This document shows, one piece after another, positions 36,381-45,454 of a stretch of DNA of 64,000 nt (its first letter is position 1; each line of letters opens with the position of its first letter). The stretch covers positions 215,878-279,877 of the forward strand of contig JAEZRV010000047.1 in assembly GCA_023444055.1 (NCBI GenBank), read 5' to 3'. Both the position numbers and the translations under genes were made by a program. Source of the stretch: Bacillota bacterium. GTDB taxonomy: Bacteria > Bacillota > Clostridia > Acetivibrionales > DSM-1351. Below the pieces are notes generated by a model. It was given only the letters and a program-made list of their open reading frames with translations, was not told the origin of the DNA and made no database searches.

Positions 36381-36983
36381 TTAAAAGGTTATTTTGCCAA
36401 CAATGTTTTCCCAATTTTTCATCACTATTTCGGCTATTATAGGATCATACATAATGCCTGCATTTTTATGAATTTCCTCTTTGCATTGCGATGATGTCAA
36501 GCACTTTCTATATTGCCTATTACTCATCATAGCATCAATTGAATCTGCAATTGCTATAATTCTTGACCCTAATGGAATTTCATTTTCTCTGATACCATCT
36601 GGATACCCATTGCCATCCCATCTTTCGTGATGGTGACGTACAATTTTTGAAATTTCATTAAAGTAACTTACCTTATTTAAAATGTTAAAGCCAATAATAG
36701 GATGCTGCTTTATTGAGAGCCATTCCGTTTCATCTAAAGGGCTATTTTTTCGGAGAATAGAATCCTCAATGCCTATTTTGCCAATATCATGTACATGTGC
36801 TGCAATATGTATATCTTCCGCCTGCGCTTCACTTAAATTCAGCAATCTGCAAATTATTTCTGTCATATCACTAACACGATTGGAGTGGCTTGCTGTATAT
36901 GCATCTCTTGCTTCCATCGCTGCTATTATTCCTGCCATTAAATCGTGAAATGATAGTAAAGAACAGGATTGAAAGTCTCTCAT
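36381..36983 (-). CDS. HD-GYP-type phosphohydrolase
   Basis: A 200-residue stand-alone HD-GYP domain from the ATG at 36983 (GAGG 6 nt upstream). It has HSNRVSDMTEIICRLL, the HD motif AHVHDIGKIGIED, HPIIGFNIL, HHHERWDGNGYPDG (the GYP motif), and IIAIADSIDAMMSNRQYR. Such proteins commonly degrade cyclic di-GMP. It lacks a receiver or sensor domain. Two AGTTAGT palindromes sit 60-110 bp upstream. Confidence 0.93.
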   Translation of the reverse strand: MRDFQSCSLLSFHDLMAGIIAAMEARDAYTASHSNRVSDMTEIICRLLNLSEAQAEDIHIAAHVHDIGKIGIEDSILRKNSPLDETEWLSIKQHPIIGFNILNKVSYFNEISKIVRHHHERWDGNGYPDGIRENEIPLGSRIIAIADSIDAMMSNRQYRKCLTSSQCKEEIHKNAGIMYDPIIAEIVMKNWENIVGKITF

Positions 36984-37040
36984 ATATGTCCTCATTTCTG
37001 CCTTGAAATAGTCTTATAAAGCATTTATGTAATACAATGC

Positions 37041-37093
37041 AGTTAGTATAAAACTAACTGACTCGTTAAAAAAATAGTTAGTCTACACTAACC
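37041..37093. promoter_or_regulatory. Two tandem AGTTAGT/ACTAACT palindromes upstream of the HD-GYP gene
   Basis: AGTTAGT-ATAAA-ACTAACT (37041-37059) and AGTTAGT-CTAC-ACTAACC (37076-37093). Centre distance is 34-35 bp, about three helical turns, so a dimeric regulator could bind cooperatively. Confidence 0.65.
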
Positions 37094-37146
37094 ACTTTTA
37101 GAATATCATGATATTTATATTGTGTCAATGTTAAGTTTTATTTCAA

Positions 37147-38063
37147 AATTTAATACCCTATAGCGGGTCAGTTGCATTCTTACATAGATATGCTTACGGC
37201 ACAGCAAAAATAATCCAAGAGTTTCAATACCCTATAACGGGTCAGTTGCATTCTTACGTGATAAATAGTATGGTTGATGCAGTTAAGTTGATAAGTTTCA
37301 ATACCCTATAACGGGTCACATGCATTCTTACAATGACGAGCTTACAGCATGGAATTACTCAGCAAGTAGTTTCAATACCCTATAACGGGTCACATGCATT
37401 CTTACAATAGATGATGATATTAATGATCCAACACCATCAGTTTCAATACCCTATAACGGGTCACATGCATTCTTACTATATTCTCAATTCTTATCAGATA
37501 AAAATGAATTAAGTTTCAATACCCTATAACGGGTCACATGCATTCTTACATCTTGTTAGAAAGTTTCTAAAGTGGTATAGTAAGAAAGTTTCAATACCCT
37601 ATAACGGGTCACATGCATTCTTACATATATAAATAAATAAATACAGAATTAAAAATAATTAAGTTTCAATACCCTATAACGGGTCACATGCATTCTTACT
37701 TCTATTTTTTGATGTGTCAAGCATGCAAGAAAATCTGTTTCAATACCCTATAACGGGTCACATGCATTCTTACCCATAACTACAGACCCAATAACAAAAG
37801 GTTTTGAAGTTTCAATACCCTATAACGGGTCACATGCATTCTTACCAAAGGCTTAGTAAGCTTCTTAAAAATATCAAGAAGTTTCAATACCCTATAACGG
37901 GTCACATGCATTCTTACTGAATATATAGTTGAAATGTGCTTTGTTCTAGTTAAGTTTCAATACCCTATAACGGGTCACATGCATTCTTACAAAAAGGAGT
38001 ATTATTTGACAAGGCTTTTATATTGTGTTTCAATACCCTATAACGGGTCACATGCATTCTTAC
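37147..38063 (-). CRISPR. CRISPR array 2: 13 repeats, 12 spacers
   Basis: Repeats start at 37147 (degenerate), 37221, 37295, 37369, 37440, 37513, 37588, 37663, 37737, 37809, 37881, 37954 and 38027; spacers are 34-38 nt. The two leader-distal repeats read GGGTCAGTTGC instead of GGGTCACATGC, a variant also seen in array 1's oldest repeat. Minus-strand repeats end in ATTGAAAC. I see no terminator at the distal end; transcription would run toward the HD-GYP promoter. Confidence 0.98.
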
Positions 38064-38319
38064 TCGATTTTCGAGTAATCCCCTTCATTTTTAAGGCTTT
38101 CAGCCATTTTGAGATTGGGTTAAGATTGCAATTTTTTATGCTTTTTTTATGTTTTCAAGGTGCTTTTTTGATGGTTTTACATACTTCCGACCCTCCACAA
38201 AGCCACTAAACAGCTAGCCTCCGGTTATATATGTTAAAATTTAAAATAAAAACCATATAATTACCTTTAATTTAACTTGTTTCAAAGACAATTATAATAA
38301 AATTTAAGCTATAATACAA
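38064..38319 (-). promoter_or_regulatory. Leader and promoter of CRISPR array 2
   Basis: Near-identical to leader 1, beginning TCGATTTTCGAGTAAT, with minus-strand TTGTAT-17-TATAAT at 38314-38319 and 38291-38296. The remaining 160 bp up to the GNAT gene hold nothing recognisable. Confidence 0.87.
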
Positions 38320-38478
38320 TCAAAACTATTGGTACTATAGCCTATAATAAAATTTTCTTCACAGTAATATCCTATAACTTATTAGTTTAAAAAATAGTTA
38401 TATATGTAGCTCTGCTAGACAGCATTGTTGTTATTCAGGCATAAAGTCATACAATGAAAGGACTATCCTCCAAAACCT

Positions 38479-38922
38479 TTAGAAATCCTTTTTTAAATAA
38501 ACCATATCAACCAGTTGAATATCATTTTCGTACATTGGGTGGTCATAATTGTCAACAAAGAAGTTTTTTACTCTATGAGATAATACAAATCCACAATGCT
38601 CATAAAAATGAACTATAAACGGAATGTTACCAGTACCAACAAGCAATGTTTTACATTTGTCCTTATAATACTCAAATATATATTTTATTAGTTTGCTTCC
38701 ATAGCCCTGCCCTTGATATTTTTCATATGTTGCTAAACTTTTTAGTTCAAATATATCCTCACCTTCTTGAGTTACTACACAAATACTTTTTAAATCACCA
38801 TCATAAAGGGCGAACATTTCTCCTCGTTCTAAGTATTTATCAATCATACTTTCTTGTTCATCTGCTAAAAGTAGTAAATCCAAGAACCTTTTTTTGTTTT
38901 CTCTAATTATTTCAATTTCCAT
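38479..38922 (-). CDS. GNAT-family N-acetyltransferase
   Basis: A 147-residue GNAT protein that should transfer an acetyl group from acetyl-CoA to an unknown amine. The acetyl-CoA motif A is LKSLATYEKYQGQGYGSKLI (about 76-95), followed by TLLVGTGNIPFIVHFYEHCGF (motif B region, in two parts). AGGAGACACC precedes the ATG. It stands alone between arrays 2 and cas6 and has no evident link to CRISPR. Confidence 0.88.
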   Translation of the reverse strand: MEIEIIRENKKRFLDLLLLADEQESMIDKYLERGEMFALYDGDLKSICVVTQEGEDIFELKSLATYEKYQGQGYGSKLIKYIFEYYKDKCKTLLVGTGNIPFIVHFYEHCGFVLSHRVKNFFVDNYDHPMYENDIQLVDMVYLKKDF

Positions 38923-39079
38923 GGTGTCTCCTAATCTATAAATATGTTATGAAATTTCTTACGAAAAAATCTATATATGTTCAATTATAATCATTGTGTC
39001 TAATAAAGCAATTTACAAAAGTGCAACATAAGAATTTCAAGCACATGCAATTAATTACTTAATTTTTAGTATGCATTAG

Positions 39080-40006
39080 CTATGTCTCATACGTATACTT
39101 GCCAAGCCCAAAGGTGCAGCCCTTGCCGATATGCACTATGCTGCCAATATGTATGTATGGGAGGAACTTTGTTATGTCACCGCCAAATACAATCTCTCCA
39201 ACTATTCCGCCCATCTTGATTTTACTTTTGTGAGTTGAAGAAAACCGTTCCCAATCATGCCATTTGAGATTCGCATTTTTAACTGTAATATTCCTTGCCT
39301 CTTCAAGAAAAGCCTTATAATCCAGCTCCCATTCTCTATTGCAATAGAGTCTGCTCAATGCGGATGTTCTTCTGAATATATTTCGCATAAACAGTTCAAA
39401 ATTCAGCCCATCAGTTATTTTTCCTTGAGATTTAAATCTAAAAGGTGTATTAAAATTAATTCTAAGCTCAGTAGCTTTATTGAATTTCAGATTCTCAATG
39501 CATCTCATTACCATTATATTTCTAGGATTAAATATTCCGTCAGAATATACTTTTTTGTGTGCAGAACAATCCTCAATGTCCGCCAGTCTGAAGTTTTTTC
39601 TTTGTGCGCTGAGTCCACTGTCTGCAACTTTTTCTAAAGCATTTATAAACAGAGGCATGTACCCAATATTCACGCCTATAAAAATAATGTTAAACTCCAA
39701 ACAGTCCCCTTTGTGAAAAATCAGCTTATTATCAGAAATTGGTTCAATAACAAACGAGTTTGGCAATGTCTGCATGTTTTTTGTATTAACATTTTGTTCA
39801 ATATGATTAAAAAAGAATGTATACGCACAGGAATATTTCTCCTCGCAGTTTGGGCAAATCTCGTATAAATCTTTAGTACAAACACATTTTTTCAGCTCAA
39901 TCCCAAGCACGCCTCTCAATGTCGAGCCTAAATAGTCTGGAAGTAAGGCTTCTTCCATACATTCTAATCCTACCTTTACTTTTGAATATTCTATGTTATT
40001 GTTCAT
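39080..40006 (-). CDS. cas6: Cas6-family pre-crRNA endoribonuclease
   Basis: A 308-residue RAMP protein of the Cas6 type that should cut the repeat RNA to leave the ATTGAAAC handle. The N-terminal domain has a Cys cluster (CVCTKDLYEICPNCEEKYSC, about 42-61) that may bind zinc. The C-terminal Cas6 domain holds TPFRFKSQGKITDGLNFE and the Gly-rich loop HIGKGCTFGLGKY near the end. This Cys-containing family (PF10040-like) is common with type III loci. It lies 28 bp after the SAVED-like membrane gene on the same strand and serves all arrays, since no other Cas6 is in the window. Confidence 0.9.
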   Translation of the reverse strand: MNNNIEYSKVKVGLECMEEALLPDYLGSTLRGVLGIELKKCVCTKDLYEICPNCEEKYSCAYTFFFNHIEQNVNTKNMQTLPNSFVIEPISDNKLIFHKGDCLEFNIIFIGVNIGYMPLFINALEKVADSGLSAQRKNFRLADIEDCSAHKKVYSDGIFNPRNIMVMRCIENLKFNKATELRINFNTPFRFKSQGKITDGLNFELFMRNIFRRTSALSRLYCNREWELDYKAFLEEARNITVKNANLKWHDWERFSSTHKSKIKMGGIVGEIVFGGDITKFLPYIHIGSIVHIGKGCTFGLGKYTYET

Positions 40007-40033
40007 TTTTAGCCCCTAATTCTAATTATGTAG

Positions 40034-40543
40034 TTATGGTCTGTTTAATAGACCCCATTCAATGTATTTCTTGCTAGCATCAGTTGTAGTTGGATCGTTC
40101 TGGTAAAGAATAACAGGAATTTTGTTTGACAGTTCAGCACCAAGTATTGTTGCAAATGTAACTGGTCCTCTATAAAACAAATGTATCATACATGTACCGT
40201 TATTAGTAATTTTCTTGCGCTCCTCCCTTACTCTCTGCAATAGCTTATCGGTGTTTTCCTGTGTTAATCGGTCTGTCATTCCAACATAATGTATATTATT
40301 CTTATGTATTTTCTTCAATTTAGTATTTGATTTAATCCAGTTAACAACTGCCGCTTCTATATTATCAGAGCCAATATCAACTATTAATGCAGACTCGATA
40401 TCCTTGGGATTCTTATAAAGGGATTTTACTTTACCTTTCCTGCGTCTTTCCGCTGTGATTAGAATTATAAAAGACCATACAACAGGTATCGCTGTAAAAA
40501 GCCCTACTATAATACCAACTTTATCAAGTGTGTTCCAAGACAT
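40034..40543 (-). CDS. Membrane-anchored minimal SAVED/CARF-like protein, putative nucleotide-activated effector
   Basis: A 169-residue protein. One N-terminal membrane helix (about 9-30) is followed by a basic RRRKGK stop, putting the rest in the cytoplasm. The soluble part starts with a Rossmann-like strand-helix (ALIVDIGSDNIEAAVVNWI, 52-70) and ends with CMIHLFYRGPVTFATILG (118-135) and PVILYQND, which strongly recalls the SAVED-domain pattern (hydrophobic-His-Leu-Phe...GP..A...G...vY). SAVED and CARF domains bind cyclic oligonucleotides. Location between array 3 and cas6, in a locus with Cas10, suggests a role like Cam1 (TM-CARF) or TM-SAVED effectors: membrane damage or depolarisation after cOA binding. 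Family assignment is by eye. Confidence 0.6.
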   Translation of the reverse strand: MSWNTLDKVGIIVGLFTAIPVVWSFIILITAERRRKGKVKSLYKNPKDIESALIVDIGSDNIEAAVVNWIKSNTKLKKIHKNNIHYVGMTDRLTQENTDKLLQRVREERKKITNNGTCMIHLFYRGPVTFATILGAELSNKIPVILYQNDPTTTDASKKYIEWGLLNRP

Positions 40544-40650
40544 TTTATTACCTCCTGAATTAAATTGATTACCAATTTATTTTATAGTCTTAGTAAAAAA
40601 CTAATAGAACCAAAGCACTGTATCATAACTGCTATACCATCTAACAAAAT

Positions 40651-40832
40651 GTGGAACCCTAGCAAAATAGGGTCATACGCGTTCTTACATTGGTGGTATA
40701 CTAAGTACATGATAACAAAATAAATTTTCAATACCCTATAGCGGGTCACTTGCATTCTTACCTAAATACTGTGATTTTCAATTGACAGATATTATGTTTC
40801 AATCCCCTATAACGGGTCACATGCATTCTTAC
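40651..40832 (-). CRISPR. CRISPR array 3: 3 repeats (two degenerate), 2 spacers
   Basis: Repeats at 40651 (strongly degenerate), 40725 (first base changed) and 40796. A leader-like sequence follows on the right but lacks the conserved promoter, so this array is probably a remnant or silent. Confidence 0.85.
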
Positions 40833-40952
40833 TCGATTTTCGAGTAATTCCCTTCATTTTCAAGGCTCCCAGCCATTTCGAGATTGGGTTAAGATTGCAA
40901 TTTTTATAGCTTTTTTTATGTTTTCAAGGTACATTTTCAGTGGTTTTACATA
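40833..40952 (-). promoter_or_regulatory. Truncated leader of array 3
   Basis: Shares the TCGATTTTCGAGTAAT element, GCCATTTCGAGATTGGG and TTTACATACT with the other leaders but diverges at about 40952. The promoter-bearing outer half is missing. Confidence 0.7.
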
Positions 40953-41105
40953 CTATTTATATACCTACAAGCCTTTATTATAGAGGCTTTTGGGCTTCGC
41001 AAAATCAAAATAAAAAGTATATAATTTTTACAAGTAGCTATTAAATCATATAAAATCTGAGAGTTCTTTACAATACATCTAATTTGTAAATCAGATTTAA
41101 TTAGT

Positions 41106-41131
41106 TAAGGGAGAAATTTTGCTCTCCCTTA
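41106..41131 (-). terminator. Likely terminator of the III-D effector operon
   Basis: TAAGGGAG pairs with CTCCCTTA directly after the stop codon of the last RAMP gene. The following sequence on the minus strand is only moderately T-rich. Confidence 0.55.
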
Positions 41132-41133
41132 GC

Positions 41134-43386
41134 TTACTTTCTAGTGCCTCTTTTATTTTTCTCTTTTTTGGGCTGTTCTAATTTCGGCAAATTGTGATCA
41201 TCCAATATTTCCTTTAAAGTGAATTTTATACTTTTACTTATTCCTGTAGCTTTATCTCCTGCTGTACGATTAAGCCCAAACCATACATGTCCACCTTCAT
41301 CATTTGTGCCAATTACATTTCCTTTCTTATCTATTATTTTTCCAAAAGGATAATTTACATATTCATTTTTCATGCTTTCGAAATCTGTTATTTTGATAAA
41401 TTCATTATATGCTGTACCTGTAAAAGGAGTTTCTTTAACAAATGTATTGACAGAAGCTTTATCTAGGATCTCTGATTCTCGCCTAATAGCTCCATTTTTA
41501 ACTAATATTCTTCTGCCTTTGACTTCATTTACCACTATTTTTATACTACCAAACCCGAGTGGCTTTGCCCCACCTATTTTATGGCACTGTTTTCCCTCAA
41601 GCTCATTCTCACCAATTGTCAGAACCCAAATAAGTTCTTTCAGTTCCTTACTTGTTATTCTCTCATAATATATTTTAAATTCAAATTCAGTATCTTTTGT
41701 AACTGGTCTGATTGTAATATTACGATTAGTTCTTGGCATTTTATTTTTATAATATTTTTCATATTTTTCCGAGTGCCAGTAAAATTTTCTACCTAGAATC
41801 TCAATTCCACCGTTATTTGAGTCATAATCCCACATACCCATTTTTTCATCCGGTTGTTTTGTATAGAATTCCACAGCAGAAGGCTTAGGCGAACTCAATT
41901 CATCCAATGTAACTGGATTTTTATCATAGTACTTATTTTTATTCTTACAATCAACTGTCAATTCTGCATCAGAAAATCTTATTTTTGAGCCTAATGCAGA
42001 ATTTTCCCCCGCCATACCGAAAAGCTCACATGCCTGACATACTATGTCATTACTCTTACAAGCATCATAACCGCCATGTTTTTGTAATATATCAGGTATT
42101 GTATAATAGTATGCTATTCTAGATATACATGCAGGAGAAAGATATATTTTTTCACCGACATCATCTTTTCTATACCATACGGGGTATACCTTTTTACCAT
42201 TTAAATCGTAGTGGCGATACCCATTGTGACCTTTATTCATATTTCTATTTATTGCTGGATCCTTATATACTCTTAATACTTCTAAAAGCCCTTCAATTGC
42301 TCTTGTTAAATCACCTTCTACCTCTTTTTTTGGCACACTATTATATGTAAATATACTGTCATGATGTTTTTTTCCAAATGGTTCTCCTAAAAGAAGTATA
42401 CCCGTCGAATTGCCATTTCCTATATTTTGAGCTAGTTTGGGCATTTTATATCCATAAATATTACCCTCATCAAACATAATTTCATCACCAGTATATAGGC
42501 TTTTTTCATTTTTATCATCTTCATCTAAAGCTATATATTTTCTATTGTTTTTGTCTTCATAAATAGGGTATTCTTTACCAATATCTTTATCACACTTACC
42601 TGTTTTTAACATGAATTTCTCAGCCTCATACAGCTTCCAAGTACCATTTGTATCACATTCCAAAATACCTGCATTTTTCGGCTTATTCTCTCTTGATGTT
42701 ACAGGTTCATCATACGTCATCATGCATGAATCAGTCAATGCTTCATATGCAGACCTAATAACCCCACGAATACTGCTGCCGGGTATTATAGGTTCTTTAG
42801 GTTCATTCAATGAGTTTTTTCCAGATAAATCGTTATATGAAAAAAACTCATAATTCTTATGCTCATCTTTCGCATTTTTGTTATTCTCTTTTTTAGTACT
42901 TTCTATTTCAGCTAATCCAAAAGCATTGTCATTAGTTGTATTTGGAATAAAAACAGGTGTTTTCGCTTTCATTACACAGCTTATAACGCCTGTAAGCAAT
43001 TCTACTTTGCTATTTTCATCCTTTTTTAATTCATCTGATTTATGAAATTCTTTCTTATAAGCTTTTTCTCCAAGACTAACAAAATTGTATGGATTAACAA
43101 AGTATTCACCATTTGAATAAACTTTATTTTCATATACATCCTTTGCATATGTAGGTATACCATTGGAATCAAATGTAATTTTTTGCGTATCTGTATTTGA
43201 TAATTCATTATTTCCCTTTGATGTAGTATTGTTATTTATTTGTATCGTGTTTTGATTTTTGAGATTATGTTTATTATTATTTATAATTCTATTCTTCTCA
43301 TTTTTGCAGTCATTAAGTTCTTTTTTAAATTCAGCATCTGTATTTATATCTGTCCAGCATGATAACTGTTGTTTAAAATCCTCCAT
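41134..43386 (-). CDS. TIGR03986-type CRISPR RAMP protein (Cas7-like effector subunit)
   Basis: A 750-residue RAMP. An Asn/Lys-rich N-terminus (1-90) precedes the family start YFVNPYNFVSLGEK. The RAMP motif is IIPGSSIRGVIRSAYEAL (200-217), the Cys-containing CQACELFGMAGE lies around 458-470, and the glycine-rich KPLGFGSIKIVV is near 620. These features match the TIGR03986 family found in subtype III-D-like loci, a subunit of the crRNA-target backbone. Large charged insertions make it longer than most Cas7 proteins. GGAGGTGATGAGTA precedes the ATG and its first base overlaps the csx19 stop. Last gene of the effector operon. Confidence 0.85.
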   Translation of the reverse strand: MEDFKQQLSCWTDINTDAEFKKELNDCKNEKNRIINNNKHNLKNQNTIQINNNTTSKGNNELSNTDTQKITFDSNGIPTYAKDVYENKVYSNGEYFVNPYNFVSLGEKAYKKEFHKSDELKKDENSKVELLTGVISCVMKAKTPVFIPNTTNDNAFGLAEIESTKKENNKNAKDEHKNYEFFSYNDLSGKNSLNEPKEPIIPGSSIRGVIRSAYEALTDSCMMTYDEPVTSRENKPKNAGILECDTNGTWKLYEAEKFMLKTGKCDKDIGKEYPIYEDKNNRKYIALDEDDKNEKSLYTGDEIMFDEGNIYGYKMPKLAQNIGNGNSTGILLLGEPFGKKHHDSIFTYNSVPKKEVEGDLTRAIEGLLEVLRVYKDPAINRNMNKGHNGYRHYDLNGKKVYPVWYRKDDVGEKIYLSPACISRIAYYYTIPDILQKHGGYDACKSNDIVCQACELFGMAGENSALGSKIRFSDAELTVDCKNKNKYYDKNPVTLDELSSPKPSAVEFYTKQPDEKMGMWDYDSNNGGIEILGRKFYWHSEKYEKYYKNKMPRTNRNITIRPVTKDTEFEFKIYYERITSKELKELIWVLTIGENELEGKQCHKIGGAKPLGFGSIKIVVNEVKGRRILVKNGAIRRESEILDKASVNTFVKETPFTGTAYNEFIKITDFESMKNEYVNYPFGKIIDKKGNVIGTNDEGGHVWFGLNRTAGDKATGISKSIKFTLKEILDDHNLPKLEQPKKEKNKRGTRK

Positions 43387-43979
43387 TACTCATCACCTCC
43401 AATTATTTTATATCCATCTGTAAACCCCGCCAACCGCCAGTCCTTAATCTCTGGGAAGCCATTATCATCGTCAAATCTAATATGACTGTTAATTCTCATC
43501 TTGAGTTCCTTACCTGAGTACTTTGACTCATTAAAAGGCAGCTTCGGACAGCTTCGGATATCGTTTTGGAATCTGCCGTTCTTCCATTCGCCGTCAAGAT
43601 AATGCTCTTCCTTATATATAAAAAGTTCACCAGACTCATCATAGTCATCAAGATAACGATAGAGTAGCTTGTCTTTTTCAAAAGAATAAATAACCCTCAC
43701 TTCAAAGAATTCATTAAACACACGAAGTTCCAATAGCTTATTTATATTATTTGATACCAATCCTTCCGAAAGCTTCCCATCAACATATTTTCCATAGCAT
43801 ACACAATCTTTGAAAACTGCATATGCAAAACAACTTTTTATATTACCAGTTACATCTTTTTGCACTATATCAACAGATTCTTCAGATTCATTTTTGCAAA
43901 TAGCATCCATTATTCTAACTTTTATATTTTGGGGAATCATTTTAGCTATTTCATTTTCTGTATTATTCCAATTATTCAT
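43386..43979 (-). CDS. csx19: Csx19-like protein (TIGR03984 family)
   Basis: A 197-residue protein. The pattern CFAYAVFKDCVCYGKYVDGKL followed by LELRVFNEFFEVRVIYSFEK and RYLDDYDESG fits Csx19, a small subunit specific to subtype III-D whose function has not been clearly defined. It overlaps the preceding double-RAMP gene by 4 bp (ATGA) and the following RAMP gene by 1 bp, so it is surely co-translated with the effector. Csx19 is a marker that, with Csx10, supports the III-D assignment. Confidence 0.75.
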   Translation of the reverse strand: MNNWNNTENEIAKMIPQNIKVRIMDAICKNESEESVDIVQKDVTGNIKSCFAYAVFKDCVCYGKYVDGKLSEGLVSNNINKLLELRVFNEFFEVRVIYSFEKDKLLYRYLDDYDESGELFIYKEEHYLDGEWKNGRFQNDIRSCPKLPFNESKYSGKELKMRINSHIRFDDDNGFPEIKDWRLAGFTDGYKIIGGDE

Positions 43980-45454
43980 ATTCCCAGCTCCTTTGTAAGT
44001 GATTTTAAGCAGTCGTCCCTTTTCAGGTTACAAGGCAAATCATATTCATTAGCCTCAACTATTCCTCTACCGACAGCAGTTTCACCGCCTATCGCAAGAA
44101 GCCCCTCTTTTAAGTCGTCCATAATTAGAACAATCATTCCTAATATCGCTTTAAAAGTACTATTCTTCTGCCAATCCAGCTTTTCGTCAGAACCCTTTTC
44201 CTTATCATAAGCTTTAATGCACTTTTTATTAATTCCTATCCGCAATTCTGTATTACCTCCACAGTACACCACTTCTGAAAATAATGCTTTACTCATGGCA
44301 CCGCCTGTAAACCTGTCAATTTTCGTTCTTGTTAACGGAATAATTGTACCGCCTGTTATTTTGCTTTCAAAGAAGCTAAGGATAGATTCTTTTGTTTCAT
44401 TTTCCCTGTTTGACTTTGTAGCTATAGCGCAGCCAAATGCTTTATCAATAAATTTTTTTAATTTTGCCTCATCAAATTTAGAATCATTTTCAGCTTTTAG
44501 TCCCTCTACCAACTCATTTAATATCATTTCAGCCCTATGCCTGAATGCTCCCGCCCATGTTGTACCAGGTATTACAGCACTACCATTTGATTTAAGCTGC
44601 CCACAATTTAAGTTTTCAAAATTATACTTTTTTTCACCTAATATTGCTGTAGGTTCGGCATTATAGTCACGTATAATAATTGTATGAGGAATTTTTACGT
44701 TAACAGAAAATCCTGAAAATTGAACATTTGTATTCTCAGATCCTTTTGTGAGTTTATCCCACTCATAAGCATAAGGGTCAAATTTAAGCCACTCAGATAC
44801 ATTTTTATTTGAGAAGCTTTTAATTCTATATTCTGCCTTCATAACACCTAACCCTCTGTTTGTTTTTGAGCCGATACGTATTTCACTTGAATTTATTGCT
44901 GAAACTATACTCTCTATTATTTCTTTGAAAATATCTTTATCTTTGCCTGAATACTCAATTATTGATGCAAAAACTGTATTAGGCTCAATTATTTCATAGT
45001 TATACTTTCCTGAATATTCTGCCGTCTTTCTATTATCTAGCTTCACTCCGTCTCTGAGCGAAATAATATAATTTTCATCTTCTAAAGCCTGAGTATTGGA
45101 TGATTTATCACAAATATGTGAAGTATTAAATTTCTCAATTAACTCGGCATCACCGAAAAAAATCTTGCTCTGCCTTGCCCTGTGTTCTTCTTTTGTATTT
45201 CCTCTTTCGATATAACCAAAGAATTTGTCGTTTATTCCTTTTCCTTTCTCCTTTGATGTATATTCTTCAATGCCCTCTATGTAATCACGGAAAGCCCCTG
45301 CCAATGTTGAACCCGGAATATATGGTTTACTATCTTCACTATTATTTCTTACATGGCGTATAATATCTTTGTCACTATACTCATCCAAGCCAGAACAAAC
45401 AGCAAACGGAGATTCAGTTATTAATTTAAGCTGTATATATACTTTTTCAATCAT
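43976..45454 (-). CDS. Double RAMP protein (fused Csm3/Cas7-like domains)
   Basis: A 492-residue protein from the ATG at 45454, which follows AAGGAGGCGAAAATA and overlaps the csx10 stop by 8 bp. It contains two RAMP units. The first starts IEKVYIQLKLITESPF, with KPYIPGSTLAGAFRDYIEG (43-61) and the glycine-rich RIGSKTNRGLGVM near 200. The second has VIPGTTWAGAFRHRAE near 295 and GGETAVGRGIVEA near 460. This looks like a fusion of two Cas7-type backbone subunits, as seen in III-D and the single-protein III-E effectors. Catalytic Asp residues for RNA cutting cannot be assigned without alignment. Confidence 0.85.
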   Translation of the reverse strand: MIEKVYIQLKLITESPFAVCSGLDEYSDKDIIRHVRNNSEDSKPYIPGSTLAGAFRDYIEGIEEYTSKEKGKGINDKFFGYIERGNTKEEHRARQSKIFFGDAELIEKFNTSHICDKSSNTQALEDENYIISLRDGVKLDNRKTAEYSGKYNYEIIEPNTVFASIIEYSGKDKDIFKEIIESIVSAINSSEIRIGSKTNRGLGVMKAEYRIKSFSNKNVSEWLKFDPYAYEWDKLTKGSENTNVQFSGFSVNVKIPHTIIIRDYNAEPTAILGEKKYNFENLNCGQLKSNGSAVIPGTTWAGAFRHRAEMILNELVEGLKAENDSKFDEAKLKKFIDKAFGCAIATKSNRENETKESILSFFESKITGGTIIPLTRTKIDRFTGGAMSKALFSEVVYCGGNTELRIGINKKCIKAYDKEKGSDEKLDWQKNSTFKAILGMIVLIMDDLKEGLLAIGGETAVGRGIVEANEYDLPCNLKRDDCLKSLTKELGI

